From JBQLZQ01 sp052168355 (GTDB taxonomy: Bacteria; Pseudomonadota; Alphaproteobacteria; DSM-16000; Inquilinaceae): 64,000 nucleotides of DNA. Where the stretch lies: NCBI GenBank assembly GCA_052168355.1, contig JBQLZQ010000089.1, forward strand, positions 53,567-117,566, in the 5' to 3' direction. The notes beneath the pieces are model-generated. The model was not told the origin of the DNA. It did not search any database and saw only the letters and a program-made list of their open reading frames with translations. The translations under genes and the position numbers were made by a program. This document shows positions 18,788-28,552 of this stretch, in pieces. How positions within the stretch are numbered: position 1 is the stretch's first letter; each line of letters starts with the position of its first letter.

Positions 18788-18869
18788 GAACGCAATTTAG
18801 CCCATCTGACGGCACGGCGTAAGCTGGCGGCGCGTCCCCTTGCGCGATGCGGTCCACCCGACGGGCTTT

Positions 18870-20663
18870 CTACCCGCTGATGGCCAGCATCGCCGCCGGA
18901 TCGGCATGGGTCTGCAAGGCCCACAGCCGGGCATAAGTGCCGCGCCGGGCGATCAGGGCGCCGTGACTGCCGCTTTCCATCACCTTGCCCTGATCGAGCA
19001 CGTAAATGTGATCGGCGCTGGTGACCGTCGACAACCGGTGGGCGATGACCAGGGTGGTGCGTCCCTTCATGAGCCGCTGCAGCGCCTCCTGCACCAGGCG
19101 TTCGGACTCGGTATCCAGCGCCGATGTCGCTTCGTCCAGCAGCAGGATGGGCGCGTTCTTCAGCATCGCTCTCGCGATCGACAGGCGCTGTCGCTGACCG
19201 CCGGACAGCTTGACCCCGTTTTCGCCGATCAGAGTGGCATACCCCCGGGGCAACCGTTCAATGAAGTCGTGGGCGGCGGCATTGCGGGCGGCTTCCTCGA
19301 TGTCGCCGGGAGCGGCGTCCGGGCGGGAATAGGCGATGTTCGCCGCTACCGTATCGTCGAACAGCGTCACCTCCTGGCTGACCACGGCGATGTGGTCGCG
19401 AAGCGACCGCAGGGTGACGTCGCGCAGGTCCTGGCCGTCGATCAGAACGCTGCCGCCGGTGACGTCGTAGAAGCGCGGAATGAGATTGAGAACGGTCGAT
19501 TTGCCGGCGCCCGACGGGCCGACAAGGGCCACAGTCCGGCCGGCCGGGGCTTCCAGGGTAATGCCGTGAAGGGCCGGCGTGTCGGCGCCGTAGGCGAAAC
19601 GGACATCGCGCAGCTCGACCCGACCCTCGGTCAGGATCAAGGGTTTTGCAGTCGGCGCATCGACGATGCTGGGACGGCTGTCGAGCATGGCGAACACCCG
19701 ATCGGCCGCGGCCAGACCCATCTGCAGATTGGCGTTCAGATTGGCCAGTTTTTTCAGCGGCTCATAGGCCAGAAGCAGGGCGGTGATGAACGCGAAGAAG
19801 GATCCCGGGGTGCGGCTGCCGCCGATGACCTGGCTGCCGCCATACAGGATGACGCCGACAATGGCCACACCGCCCAGAACCTCCATGATCGGGTGCGATG
19901 CGGCCTTGACCCGCGCCGCCTTCTGGGACAATCGCGCGATCTTGCCGATGATCTCTTTTGATCGGACGGTTTCCCTTGCTTCGGCGTTGTAGGCCTTGAC
20001 GTGCCGGATGCCCTGAAAGACCTGGTTGAGCTGGGCATTGAGCTCGCCCACCTCGCTCTGGGTACGCCGGGTGATTTCACGGATGCGTCGACCCAGCCGG
20101 ACGATCGGCACCAACGCGATGGGAAACACGACAATGGCGATCACCGACAGCTTAGCGTCGATCTGAACCATGACCACCGCCAGGGCGATGACGGTCAGGG
20201 CGTCCTTGCCGATTCCGGTGATGCCGCCGGACAGCGCGTTGTAGAGTTGCTGGACATCATAGGTGAACCGGGACACCAGCTTGCCCGACGCAACATCGTG
20301 GAAGGCCGCGACGTCGGCGTGCATCAGGCGGCCGAACATCTGGGCCTGCAGTTCCGCGATGATGCGCCGGCCCACGTCTGACATGAGGACCGCCTGACCA
20401 TAGGTGCCCATGCCCTTGGCCAGGAAAACGGCCAGAACCGCCATGGATATGGGCACCAGCATGGTTGCGTCGCGGGCCGTGAAGACGTCGTTGATGATCG
20501 GTTCCATCAGCTTGGCCAGGGCCGCGGTGGCGCCCGCCGCCAGGGCCATGCACAGAATGGCGAGCACGATCCGGCCAAGGTGCGGTTTCATGTAGTCGGC
20601 GATCAGGCGTCGGACCAAAGGGTAGGACGCCGTTCGTCGCTGGTCGGACGACTCTTCAAGCAA
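18870..20663 (-). CDS. msbA: MsbA-like ABC exporter (fused permease and ATPase)
   Basis: Half-transporter of 597 residues: a six-span ABC_membrane domain (residues about 20-320) with the lipid A exporter-like stretch SGKLVSRFTYDVQQLYNALSG, then an ATPase domain with Walker A GPSGAGKST, signature LSGGQRQRLSIARAM and Walker B ILLLDEATSALDTESE. Likely flips lipid A-core or another lipid across the inner membrane as a homodimer. The first codon appears to be TTG (20663) with AGGGA 11 bases upstream, so the exact start is uncertain. Family is certain; lipid A specificity is inferred from similarity. Confidence 0.88.
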   Translation of the reverse strand: MLEESSDQRRTASYPLVRRLIADYMKPHLGRIVLAILCMALAAGATAALAKLMEPIINDVFTARDATMLVPISMAVLAVFLAKGMGTYGQAVLMSDVGRRIIAELQAQMFGRLMHADVAAFHDVASGKLVSRFTYDVQQLYNALSGGITGIGKDALTVIALAVVMVQIDAKLSVIAIVVFPIALVPIVRLGRRIREITRRTQSEVGELNAQLNQVFQGIRHVKAYNAEARETVRSKEIIGKIARLSQKAARVKAASHPIMEVLGGVAIVGVILYGGSQVIGGSRTPGSFFAFITALLLAYEPLKKLANLNANLQMGLAAADRVFAMLDSRPSIVDAPTAKPLILTEGRVELRDVRFAYGADTPALHGITLEAPAGRTVALVGPSGAGKSTVLNLIPRFYDVTGGSVLIDGQDLRDVTLRSLRDHIAVVSQEVTLFDDTVAANIAYSRPDAAPGDIEEAARNAAAHDFIERLPRGYATLIGENGVKLSGGQRQRLSIARAMLKNAPILLLDEATSALDTESERLVQEALQRLMKGRTTLVIAHRLSTVTSADHIYVLDQGKVMESGSHGALIARRGTYARLWALQTHADPAAMLAISG

Positions 20664-20916
20664 CTGTCAGGGTTCCCTATCTAATAAAACGGTTTTGTCG
20701 GGTCACGTCTTTAAAAGCGGCGCGAGGGCGATATTTGGTATTCTCTTAAAATGTCGAGCGCGTTCCTCTTTCGAAGGATCCGGAACGGATTGTAGCAGAT
20801 TGACGAGAACCCTGTTGGAACAGGCCGCGTATTAACGGTTTGACGCTATACTCCGACAAACAGCGACTCGGAACGACTGTTTTGGGGATAACGGTTGAAG
20901 GGGGGTAACGACCGTA

Positions 20917-22656
20917 ATGGAAGAGACAAAAACGACCGACGCCACCCGCTCGACGGCAATCGGCGGCGCCGATCCGCTGCCCTGGCCATGGGAGAAAAAC
21001 TACGCCGAGGGCGTCGACTGGCGGGCGCCCATTCCGGCAAAGCCACTCTATGCCATCCTGGACGATGCCGTCGCCCAATTCTCCGACCGGCCGTGCGCCG
21101 ATTTTCTCGGCAAGTCCTTTACCTACCGGGAAATCGGCGACTTGGTCAATCGCGCCGCCAAGGGGTTCCGGGCCATCGGCGTGGGGCCCGGCACCCATGT
21201 CGGCCTTTTCCTGCCCAATACGCCCTACTACATCGTCTGCTATTTCGCGGTGCTGAAATGTGGCGGCACGGTCGTCAACTTCAACCCCCTTTATGCCGAG
21301 AGGGAAATCGCGCACCAGATCGAGGATTCCGAAACCGAGATCATGATAACCCTGGACCTCGCCGTGCTGCACGGCAAGCTGGCCCGGATGTTGACCGATA
21401 CGCGCCTCAACCGGCTGATAATGTGCCGCATGACCGGCATTCTGCCGCCGCTCAAATCGGTGCTGTACCGACTGTTCAAGAAAAAGGAGCAGGCGGATGT
21501 GCCGCAGGACGATCGGCATCTTTGGTTCGACGACCTGGTGGCCAATGACGGCCATTTCACGCCCGCCGCCGTCGATACCGATGCCGTGGCCGTGCTGCAG
21601 TATACCGGGGGCACCACGGGCGTGCCCAAGGGCGCCATGCTGACCCACGCCAACCTTTATGCCAACGCGATCCAGTCCCGCATGTGGTTCAAGGACGCGC
21701 GGCCGGGGCAGGAAGTGACCGTCGCGGTTCTGCCGTTCTTTCACGTCTTCGCGATGACGGTCGTGCTCAATCTCAGCCTGGTTCTGGGTGTGCGGATCAT
21801 CCTCATGCCCCGGTTCGAGCTTGCCGCCCTGCTGAAACAGATCGCCAAGGACAAGCCCACCTTGTTCTCGGCGGTGCCGACCATCTACAACGCGCTTGCC
21901 AACCACCCCAGCCTGTCCAAATACGACATGACGTCGTTCCGCATGTGCATCTCCGGCGGCGCGCCGTTGCCCCTTGAGGTCAAGCAGAAGTTCGAGACCC
22001 TGACCGGCTGTACCCTGGTCGAAGGCTATGGCCTGTCGGAAAGCTCGCCCGTTCTGTCGGCCAACCCGCTGACCGGATTGAACAAGGCCGGATCGATCGG
22101 CATGCCGTTTCCCGGCACCGTCGTCCGCATCATGGATGTGGACGACCGTACGGCGGAGGTGCCGATGGGCGAACGGGGAGAGGTGTGCGCCAGCGGTCCC
22201 CAGGTTATGAAGGGCTATTGGAACAATGAGGAGGAAACCGCGCAGGCGATGATCGACGGCCTGCTGCACACCGGCGATGTCGGCTACATGGACGAGGACG
22301 GTTACATCTTCATCGTCGACAGGATCAAGGATGTCATCCTGTGCAGCGGCTACAACGTCTATCCGCGCAACGTGGAGGAGGCCATCTATCTCCACCCGGC
22401 GGTTGAGGAGTGCGTGGTCGCCGGACTTCCCGATTCCTACCGCGGCCAGACCGTCAAGGCCTATATCAAGGTGGTGGAGGGGCGGGAACTGACCGCCGAC
22501 GATCTCAGGGCGTTTCTCAAGGACAAACTTTCCTCGATCGAAATCCCCAAACATATCGAGTTCCGGGACACCTTGCCCAAGACCATGATCGGCAAGCTTT
22601 CCCGTAAGGCCCTGTTGGAGGAGGAAGAGGCACGCAAGGGAGAGGCGGGGTCTTGA
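20917..22656 (+). CDS. fadD: Long-chain fatty acid-CoA ligase
   Basis: Adenylate-forming enzyme of 579 residues that activates fatty acids to acyl-CoA at the start of beta-oxidation. The AMP motif is LQYTGGTTGVPKGAMLTHAN; further motifs are VEGYGLSESSPV, the hinge region DRIKDVILCSGYNVYPRNVE and catalytic lysine KTMIGKLSRKAL. AAGGGGGG lies 11 bases before ATG 20917. It is divergent from the msbA-like gene across about 250 bases in which I see no gene and no strong operator. The MerR regulator and thiolase genes follow in the same direction. Confidence 0.93.
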   Translation: MEETKTTDATRSTAIGGADPLPWPWEKNYAEGVDWRAPIPAKPLYAILDDAVAQFSDRPCADFLGKSFTYREIGDLVNRAAKGFRAIGVGPGTHVGLFLPNTPYYIVCYFAVLKCGGTVVNFNPLYAEREIAHQIEDSETEIMITLDLAVLHGKLARMLTDTRLNRLIMCRMTGILPPLKSVLYRLFKKKEQADVPQDDRHLWFDDLVANDGHFTPAAVDTDAVAVLQYTGGTTGVPKGAMLTHANLYANAIQSRMWFKDARPGQEVTVAVLPFFHVFAMTVVLNLSLVLGVRIILMPRFELAALLKQIAKDKPTLFSAVPTIYNALANHPSLSKYDMTSFRMCISGGAPLPLEVKQKFETLTGCTLVEGYGLSESSPVLSANPLTGLNKAGSIGMPFPGTVVRIMDVDDRTAEVPMGERGEVCASGPQVMKGYWNNEEETAQAMIDGLLHTGDVGYMDEDGYIFIVDRIKDVILCSGYNVYPRNVEEAIYLHPAVEECVVAGLPDSYRGQTVKAYIKVVEGRELTADDLRAFLKDKLSSIEIPKHIEFRDTLPKTMIGKLSRKALLEEEEARKGEAGS

Positions 22657-22677
22657 CACTGGCCTCTGGCGAGCCCA

Positions 22678-22695
22678 CTTTACGTTTACGTAAAG
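22678..22695. promoter_or_regulatory. Probable MerR-family operator (8-bp arms, 2-bp spacer)
   Basis: CTTTACGT-TT-ACGTAAAG is a perfect inverted repeat with a two-base centre, 28 bases before the MerR-family gene. TTTACGT...ACGTAAA palindromes are, from memory, typical of LiuR-type regulators of fatty- and branched-chain acid catabolism, which fits the neighbouring genes. Confidence 0.75.
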
Positions 22696-22723
22696 GTAAC
22701 AACTTCGAGCCGAAGATCGGTCC

Positions 22724-23200
22724 ATGGACACCACATTGTCCGAACGGGTGGGGACCTCCATCGAGCGTAACGCCGACGGTACGGCGCGCACCTATTCCAT
22801 CGGCGAGTTGGCCGAGGAATTCGGCGTGACCACCCGCGCCGTCCGGTTTTATGAAGACGAAGGGCTGCTGGCTCCGTCCCGGACAGGCGCCACCCGCGTC
22901 TATTCCTACCGTGATCGCGCCCGGTTGATTCTGATCTGCCGCGGCAAGCGGCTGGGATTCTCCCTGGCCGAGATCCGGGAATTCCTTCACCTCTACGACG
23001 CCGGCAGCGGTCAGGTGGATCAGATGTCCTTTGCCCTGGTTCGGGCCCGCGCGCGGATCGCCGATCTGACCGCTCAGCGCCGCGACCTGGACCAGACCCT
23101 GAAGGATCTGGCCGACATCGTCGCCGGTATCGAGAACCATCTCAAACGGCAGGGGGCCGGGGCGGTTCCGCCGGACCGCCCAGCCGACGTCCCGAACTGA
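22724..23200 (+). CDS. MerR-family regulator, LiuR-like
   Basis: Transcriptional regulator of 158 residues. The MerR DNA-binding domain (residues about 24-95) contains YSIGELAEEFGVTTRAVRFY and EDEGLLAPSRTG, followed by a coiled-coil dimer helix (ARIADLTAQRRDLDQTLKDL). It lacks the cysteine pairs of metal-sensing MerR proteins. Regulators of this type control acyl-CoA degradation genes in Proteobacteria. It lies between fadD and the thiolase gene, and the TTTACGT palindrome just upstream suggests autoregulation. No clear ribosome site precedes ATG 22724. Confidence 0.85.
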   Translation: MDTTLSERVGTSIERNADGTARTYSIGELAEEFGVTTRAVRFYEDEGLLAPSRTGATRVYSYRDRARLILICRGKRLGFSLAEIREFLHLYDAGSGQVDQMSFALVRARARIADLTAQRRDLDQTLKDLADIVAGIENHLKRQGAGAVPPDRPADVPN

Positions 23201-23214
23201 GGAGAGCCAGAGCC

Positions 23215-24354
23215 ATGCAGAAATCCGTGGTCATCGCGGGGTTCGCCCGGTCCCCGTTTCATTTCGCCCACAAAGGTGCCCTGGCCAAGGTGCGGCCCGA
23301 CGATCTGGCGGCCCAGACGGTGCGCGGCCTGATCGACCGGGTCGGGGTGCCGGAGGAGGATATCGAGGATCTGATCCTCGGATGCGCCTTTCCAGAAGGT
23401 GAACAGGGGTTCAACGTCGCTCGCCTGGTCGGCCTGTTGGCCGGCCTGCCACAGTCGGTGGCGGGCACCACGGTCAATCGCTTCTGCGGGTCGTCCATGC
23501 AGGCCATTCACATGGCGGCGGGCGCCATTCAGCTCGACGCGGGGGAGTTGTTTGTCTGCGCCGGCATCGAAAGCATGACCCGGGTGCCGATGACCGGTTT
23601 CAACCCGATGCCCAACCCGGCGTTGAACGAGGCCAATCCGGGCGCCTACATGTCGATGGGAGACACCGCGGAGAACCTGGCCCGCAAATATCAGTTCACG
23701 CGCGAGGCGCAGCAGGAGATGGCGGTGGAAAGCCATCGCAAGGCGGCCGCCGCTCAGGCTGCCGGTCGGTTCGACGACGAAATCGTGCCGATCAAGGTCA
23801 ATGGATCCTTAATCGACCGCGACGGCACCATCCGCCCCGACACCAGCCAGGAAGCGCTGTCGGGGCTGAAACCGGCCTTTGATCCGGAAGGCACGGTAAC
23901 GGCCGGCACGTCGTCGCCTCTGACCGATGGCGCGTCGGCGACCCTTGTGGCGACCGAGGAGTATGCCAAGGCGCACGGTCTGCCGATCCTGGCCCGCGTC
24001 AAGTCCGTTGCGGTGAACGGATGCGACCCGACGATCATGGGCATCGGCCCGGTCGGCGCCACGCGCAAGGCCCTGAAGCGCGCCGGGCTGGAGATCGGCA
24101 ACATCGATGTCATCGAATCCAACGAGGCGTTTGCCGCCCAGGCCATGGCCGTGGCCCACGAACTAAACTTCGACATGTCCAAGGTCAATCTGGATGGCGG
24201 TGCCTTGGCCCTGGGCCACCCGCTGGGGGCGACCGGCGCGCGGATCACCGGCAAGGCCGCCAGCCTGCTCAAGCGCGAAGGCAAGGAATTTGCGCTTTCC
24301 ACCCAATGCATCGGCGGCGGCCAGGGCATCGCCACCATTCTTCAAGCGGTTTAG
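23215..24354 (+). CDS. fadA: Acetyl-CoA C-acyltransferase (3-ketoacyl-CoA thiolase)
   Basis: Thiolase of 379 residues that cleaves 3-ketoacyl-CoA in the last step of beta-oxidation. The nucleophile is C91 in NRFCGSSMQAIHMAAG; the catalytic His motif GGALALGHPLGATGAR and second Cys motif STQCIGGGQG are intact. GAGGAGAG lies eight bases before ATG 23215. It is followed by the HAD/ECH gene at 26 bases, the usual fadA/fadB pairing. Confidence 0.94.
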   Translation: MQKSVVIAGFARSPFHFAHKGALAKVRPDDLAAQTVRGLIDRVGVPEEDIEDLILGCAFPEGEQGFNVARLVGLLAGLPQSVAGTTVNRFCGSSMQAIHMAAGAIQLDAGELFVCAGIESMTRVPMTGFNPMPNPALNEANPGAYMSMGDTAENLARKYQFTREAQQEMAVESHRKAAAAQAAGRFDDEIVPIKVNGSLIDRDGTIRPDTSQEALSGLKPAFDPEGTVTAGTSSPLTDGASATLVATEEYAKAHGLPILARVKSVAVNGCDPTIMGIGPVGATRKALKRAGLEIGNIDVIESNEAFAAQAMAVAHELNFDMSKVNLDGGALALGHPLGATGARITGKAASLLKREGKEFALSTQCIGGGQGIATILQAV

Positions 24355-24380
24355 AGCACGAAACAAAAAGGGGCACCGAC

Positions 24381-26708
24381 ATGGATATCCGCAAGGCCGT
24401 GGTCATCGGCGCCGGCGTCATGGGCAGCGGTATCGCGGCCCATTTGGCCAATGCCGGGGTGGAGGTCGCCCTGCTGGATATCGTTCCCGATGGCGCCGAC
24501 AACCGGAGCGTTATCGCCGAAGGGGCGCTGGCGCGCATGGCCAAGGCCGATCCGGCGCCGTTCATGTCGAAACGCGCCGCCCGGCTGGTGACCCCCGGCA
24601 ATATCGAGGATCATCTAGACCGCGTGTCGGACGCCGATTGGGTGATCGAGGCGGTGTTGGAGGATCTCGCCGTCAAGCGGGCCCTCTACGCCCGGCTGGA
24701 ACCGTTGCTGAAGGACGGCGCGGCCGTATCGTCCAACACCTCGACCATTCCGCTCGATCATCTGGTGGACGGGCGCGGCGACGCCTTCAAGGGTGCTTTT
24801 CTGATCACCCATTTCTTCAACCCGCCCCGCTACATGCGGCTTCTGGAATTGGTGACGGGGCCTGCCACGCGGCCGGCCACGGTCGACACGGTGCGGCGCT
24901 TCGCCGATGTGCGCCTAGGCAAGGGCGTGGTGGAGTGCAATGACACGCCCGGCTTCATCGCCAACCGCATCGGCACCTTCTGGATCCAGGTCGCCATCAA
25001 CGCGGCGTTCGACCAGGGGCTGACGGTGGAGGAGGCCGACGCCGTCCTGGGCCGGCCGATGGGCGTTCCCAAGACCGGCGTGTTCGCCCTGGTCGATCTG
25101 GTCGGCCTCGACCTCATGCCCCATATCGCCCGCAGCATGCTGGCCACGCTTCCGGAAGGCGACGCCTATCGGGCGCTCTACCGCGAGGAGCCGCTGATCA
25201 CCAAGATGATCGCCGACGGCTATACCGGTCGCAAAGGCAAGGGCGGCTTCTATCGGCTCAACACCGAAGGCGGCCAGCGGGTCAAGGAATCCATCGATCT
25301 TGCCACTGGCACTTACCGCCCATCGTCCAAACCGCGCCTGGACGCGGTCGACCGCGCCAAGAACGGGGGGCTGCGCGCGCTTGTGGATCACGACGATCCG
25401 GCCGGGCGGTACGCCTGGACGGTGCTGTCGCGCACCCTGTCCTACGCCGCCGCCCTGGTGCCGGAGATCGCCGACAGCATTGATCACGTCGATCAAGCCA
25501 TGCGCCTGGGCTACAACTGGAAATACGGTCCGTTCGAGCTGATCGACCAGCTTGGCGCCGGCTGGTTCGCCGACCGGCTGGCGGCCGAAGGTTTGCCGGT
25601 GCCCAAGTTGCTGGACAGCGCCCGGGACAGCGGCTTCTACCGGACCGAAGAAGGGCGGCTGCAGTATCTCGGCACCGATGGGGGTTTTGTCGATCTGGTT
25701 CGGCCCGAAGGTGTGCTGTTGCTGGCCGACATCAAGCGGGTGTCCAAGCCGCTGTTGAAAAACGGGTCGGCGTCGCTGTGGGATATCGGCGACGGCGTCA
25801 CCTGTTTCGAGTTCACCTCCAAGATGAACACCCTCGACGCCGATACCATGGCGCTTCTGGCCAAGTCGCTGGCGCTGACCGGTGAGAAACACAAGGCCAT
25901 GGTGGTGTACAACGAAGGCAGCCATTTTTCCGCCGGTGCAAATCTGGGACTGGCCATGTTCGCGGTCAACGTCGCCCTGTGGCCGCAGATCGAGCAGCTC
26001 GTCGAGGCGGGGCAGGCGACCTACAAGGCCATCAAGTACGCGCCGTTTCCGGTCGTGTCCGCGCCGTCGGGGATCGCCGTCGGCGGCGCTTGCGAAATCC
26101 TGCTGCACAGCGCCGCCGTCCAGGCCCATGCCGAAACTTATACCGGGCTGGTCGAGGTCGGTGTCGGGCTGGTGCCGGGATGGGGGGGCTGCAAGGAGAT
26201 GCTGCTGCGGGCCATCGCCAATCCGCGCCGGCCGGGCGGCCCCATGCCGCCGGTCGTCAGCACGTTCGAGACCATCGGCACCGCCAAGGTCGCCCGCTCC
26301 GCCGTCGAGGCCCAGGAGATCGGCTATCTGCGTTCTGAGGATGGGGTCACCATGAACCGCGACCGGCTGTTGGCGGACGCCAAGACCCGGGCCCTGGACT
26401 TGGCACGGGACTACTCGCCTCCGAAGCCGCAGGAGGATATTCGCCTGCCCGGCCCGACGGCCAAGCTGGCGATGGACATGGCGGTGCAGGGGTTGGCCGG
26501 TGCCGGCAAGGCCACGCCCCATGACATCGTGGTCACCGGCGCCCTGGCGCGGGTGCTGTCCGGTGGCGATACCGATATCACGGCGCCCATGAACGAGGAT
26601 GATATCCTGCGACTTGAGCGGGAGGTGTTCATGGATCTGATCCGCCAGCCGGGCTCCATCGCCCGCGTCGAACACATGCTCACCACCGGCAAGCCGCTGC
26701 GCAATTGA
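24381..26708 (+). CDS. fadB: 3-hydroxyacyl-CoA dehydrogenase / enoyl-CoA hydratase fusion
   Basis: Bifunctional beta-oxidation enzyme of 775 residues; ATG 24381 is preferred, with AAAAAGGGG upstream, although the frame is open further back. The order is dehydrogenase first (NAD motif VVIGAGVMGSGIAAHLANAG at the amino end, NTSTIPLDHLVDG, CNDTPGFIANRIGTF) and hydratase last (SHFSAGANLGLAMF, APSGIAVGGACEILL, GLVEVGVGLVPGWGG). That is the reverse of E. coli FadB and typical of the widespread single-gene type found beside an acyl-CoA dehydrogenase. Both active-site regions look complete. Confidence 0.94.
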   Translation: MDIRKAVVIGAGVMGSGIAAHLANAGVEVALLDIVPDGADNRSVIAEGALARMAKADPAPFMSKRAARLVTPGNIEDHLDRVSDADWVIEAVLEDLAVKRALYARLEPLLKDGAAVSSNTSTIPLDHLVDGRGDAFKGAFLITHFFNPPRYMRLLELVTGPATRPATVDTVRRFADVRLGKGVVECNDTPGFIANRIGTFWIQVAINAAFDQGLTVEEADAVLGRPMGVPKTGVFALVDLVGLDLMPHIARSMLATLPEGDAYRALYREEPLITKMIADGYTGRKGKGGFYRLNTEGGQRVKESIDLATGTYRPSSKPRLDAVDRAKNGGLRALVDHDDPAGRYAWTVLSRTLSYAAALVPEIADSIDHVDQAMRLGYNWKYGPFELIDQLGAGWFADRLAAEGLPVPKLLDSARDSGFYRTEEGRLQYLGTDGGFVDLVRPEGVLLLADIKRVSKPLLKNGSASLWDIGDGVTCFEFTSKMNTLDADTMALLAKSLALTGEKHKAMVVYNEGSHFSAGANLGLAMFAVNVALWPQIEQLVEAGQATYKAIKYAPFPVVSAPSGIAVGGACEILLHSAAVQAHAETYTGLVEVGVGLVPGWGGCKEMLLRAIANPRRPGGPMPPVVSTFETIGTAKVARSAVEAQEIGYLRSEDGVTMNRDRLLADAKTRALDLARDYSPPKPQEDIRLPGPTAKLAMDMAVQGLAGAGKATPHDIVVTGALARVLSGGDTDITAPMNEDDILRLEREVFMDLIRQPGSIARVEHMLTTGKPLRN

Positions 26709-26742
26709 GCGCCCGGCCCCGAACCGCGAGGGAATGCTTCCC

Positions 26743-28542
26743 ATGCCGACCTACAAGGCTCCGCTCGAAGACATGCGTTTTGTCCTGCACGATGTTCTCC
26801 AGGCCGATCAGCTCACCGGCTTGACTGGATATGAAGAGGCGACCGGCGACATGATCGACGCGGTTCTGGAAGAAGCCGCGCGCCTGACCGAGACCGAGAT
26901 TGCGCCGCTCAACCAGTCCGGAGACGAGGAAGGTTGTACGTTTGAAAATGGCGTCGTTCGTACGCCCCGAGGCTTTAAAGAGGCGTACGACAAGTTTACC
27001 GGGGGCGGTTGGGCCGGGCTGGCCTGCGATCCGGCCTATGGCGGCCAAGGACTGCCAAAGCTGGTGAATCTGGTGTTGGAGGAGATGATGTGCTCCGCCA
27101 ACCTGTCTTTCGGCACCTACCCTGGCCTGACGCACGGCGCGTACAATGCCATCGAGAAGTACGGTGCGGACGAGATTAAGCAGACGTACCTGCCGAAGAT
27201 GACGGATGGAACCTGGTCCGGCACGATGTGCCTGACCGAGCCCCATTGCGGTACCGATTTGGGGTTGATCCGGACCAAGGCCGAACCGGACGATGGTGAA
27301 ACCTATCGCCTGACCGGCACCAAGATCTTCATTTCGGCCGGCGAACACGATCTGACCGACAACATCATCCATCTGGTGCTGGCTCGCCTGCCCGACGCAC
27401 CCGCCGGGGTGCGCGGGATCAGCCTGTTCCTGGTGCCGAAGTTCCTGCCCAAGCACGAAAACGGCGACGTGGTGGCGGGCATGCGCAACGGTATCGCCTG
27501 CGGGTCCATCGAGCACAAGATGGGCATCAAGGCCTCCTCCACCTGTGTCATGAACCTGGACGAGGCGACGGGCTGGCTGATCGGCGAGCCGCACAAGGGT
27601 ATGCGCGCCATGTTCGTGATGATGAACGCCGCGCGTCTGGCCGTCGGTATCCAGGGGCTGGGGCTGGCCGAGGTCAGCTATCAGAACGCCCGCGACTACG
27701 CCAGGGAACGGCTGCAGGGGCGGGCGCTGGGCGGGGCCAAGTTTCCCGACAAACCGGCCGATCCCATCATCGTGCACCCGGACGTGCGCAAGAACCTGCT
27801 GACCATGAAGGCGTTCAACGAAGGGGCTCGGGCCCTGGCCTATTGGATCGGTCTCAGCCTGGATACTGCCGATCGGCACCCGGACCCGGCGACGCGACAG
27901 GAAGCCGACGATCTGGTGGCGCTGATGACGCCCATCATCAAGGCCTATTTCACCGACATGGGGTTCGAGGCGACAAACCTGGGCGTGCAGGTTCTGGGCG
28001 GCCACGGCTATATCCGGGAATGGGGCATGGAGCAGTTCGTGCGCGACGCCCGGATCGCCCAGATCTACGAAGGCGCCAACGGCATCCAGGCGCTCGACCT
28101 GGTGGGGCGCAAGCTGCCCCAGGACATGGGCCGGCTCCTGCGTCGCTTCTTCCATCCCGTCGATGCGTTCATCCGCGAGCATATGGACGATTCCGACCTG
28201 TCGGAATTCGTGCTGCCGCTCGCCAAATCGTTCGGCAAGCTGCAGCAGGCGACGGCTGTGATCGCCCAGAAGGGTCTGGCCGACCCGGAGGAGGCGGCTG
28301 CGGCCTCCAGCGACTATCTCCGGCTGTTCGGCCTGGTGGCCCTGGCCTTCATGTGGGTGCGAATGGTCAAGGCGGCGCGAGCGAAGGCCGAGACAGCCAA
28401 TGGCGATGCCGGCTTCTACGACGCCAAGGTCAAGACCGCGCGGTTCTTCATGCAGCGGATGCTGCCGGCCAGCAACGGTCTGTTCATCGCCATCATGGCC
28501 GGCGCCCGGCCTCTCATGGAAATGGAGATGGAGGCGTTCTAG
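26743..28542 (+). CDS. Acyl-CoA dehydrogenase, long form with extra carboxyl-terminal domain
   Basis: FAD enzyme of 599 residues that introduces the double bond into acyl-CoA and passes electrons to ETF. ATG 26743 is chosen over 26734 because GAGGGA then lies nine bases upstream and the protein begins MPTYKAPLEDMRFVLHDVL, the usual start of this subgroup. Motifs include CLTEPHCGTDLGLIRTKA, KIFISAGEHDL and RDARIAQIYEGANGIQALDL. The last 130 residues form an additional helical domain. It completes the cluster FadD, thiolase, HAD/ECH, dehydrogenase. Confidence 0.94.
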   Translation: MPTYKAPLEDMRFVLHDVLQADQLTGLTGYEEATGDMIDAVLEEAARLTETEIAPLNQSGDEEGCTFENGVVRTPRGFKEAYDKFTGGGWAGLACDPAYGGQGLPKLVNLVLEEMMCSANLSFGTYPGLTHGAYNAIEKYGADEIKQTYLPKMTDGTWSGTMCLTEPHCGTDLGLIRTKAEPDDGETYRLTGTKIFISAGEHDLTDNIIHLVLARLPDAPAGVRGISLFLVPKFLPKHENGDVVAGMRNGIACGSIEHKMGIKASSTCVMNLDEATGWLIGEPHKGMRAMFVMMNAARLAVGIQGLGLAEVSYQNARDYARERLQGRALGGAKFPDKPADPIIVHPDVRKNLLTMKAFNEGARALAYWIGLSLDTADRHPDPATRQEADDLVALMTPIIKAYFTDMGFEATNLGVQVLGGHGYIREWGMEQFVRDARIAQIYEGANGIQALDLVGRKLPQDMGRLLRRFFHPVDAFIREHMDDSDLSEFVLPLAKSFGKLQQATAVIAQKGLADPEEAAAASSDYLRLFGLVALAFMWVRMVKAARAKAETANGDAGFYDAKVKTARFFMQRMLPASNGLFIAIMAGARPLMEMEMEAF

Positions 28543-28552
28543 CCCGCCGGGT

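Noticed and set aside
18840..19961. A 373-codon plus-strand frame opposite the MsbA-like gene
   Set aside because: Antisense shadow; the ABC exporter has all ATPase motifs.
20746..22791. A 681-codon minus-strand frame opposite fadD
   Set aside because: Antisense shadow; fadD has all adenylate-forming motifs.
24021..24380. Amino-terminal extension of the HAD/ECH gene into the thiolase gene
   Set aside because: The conserved protein begins at ATG 24381 with its NAD motif and a ribosome site; the extension overlaps fadA and is Arg/Gly/His-rich noise. The same reasoning was used for 11485-11607, 38221-38679 and 49129-49524.
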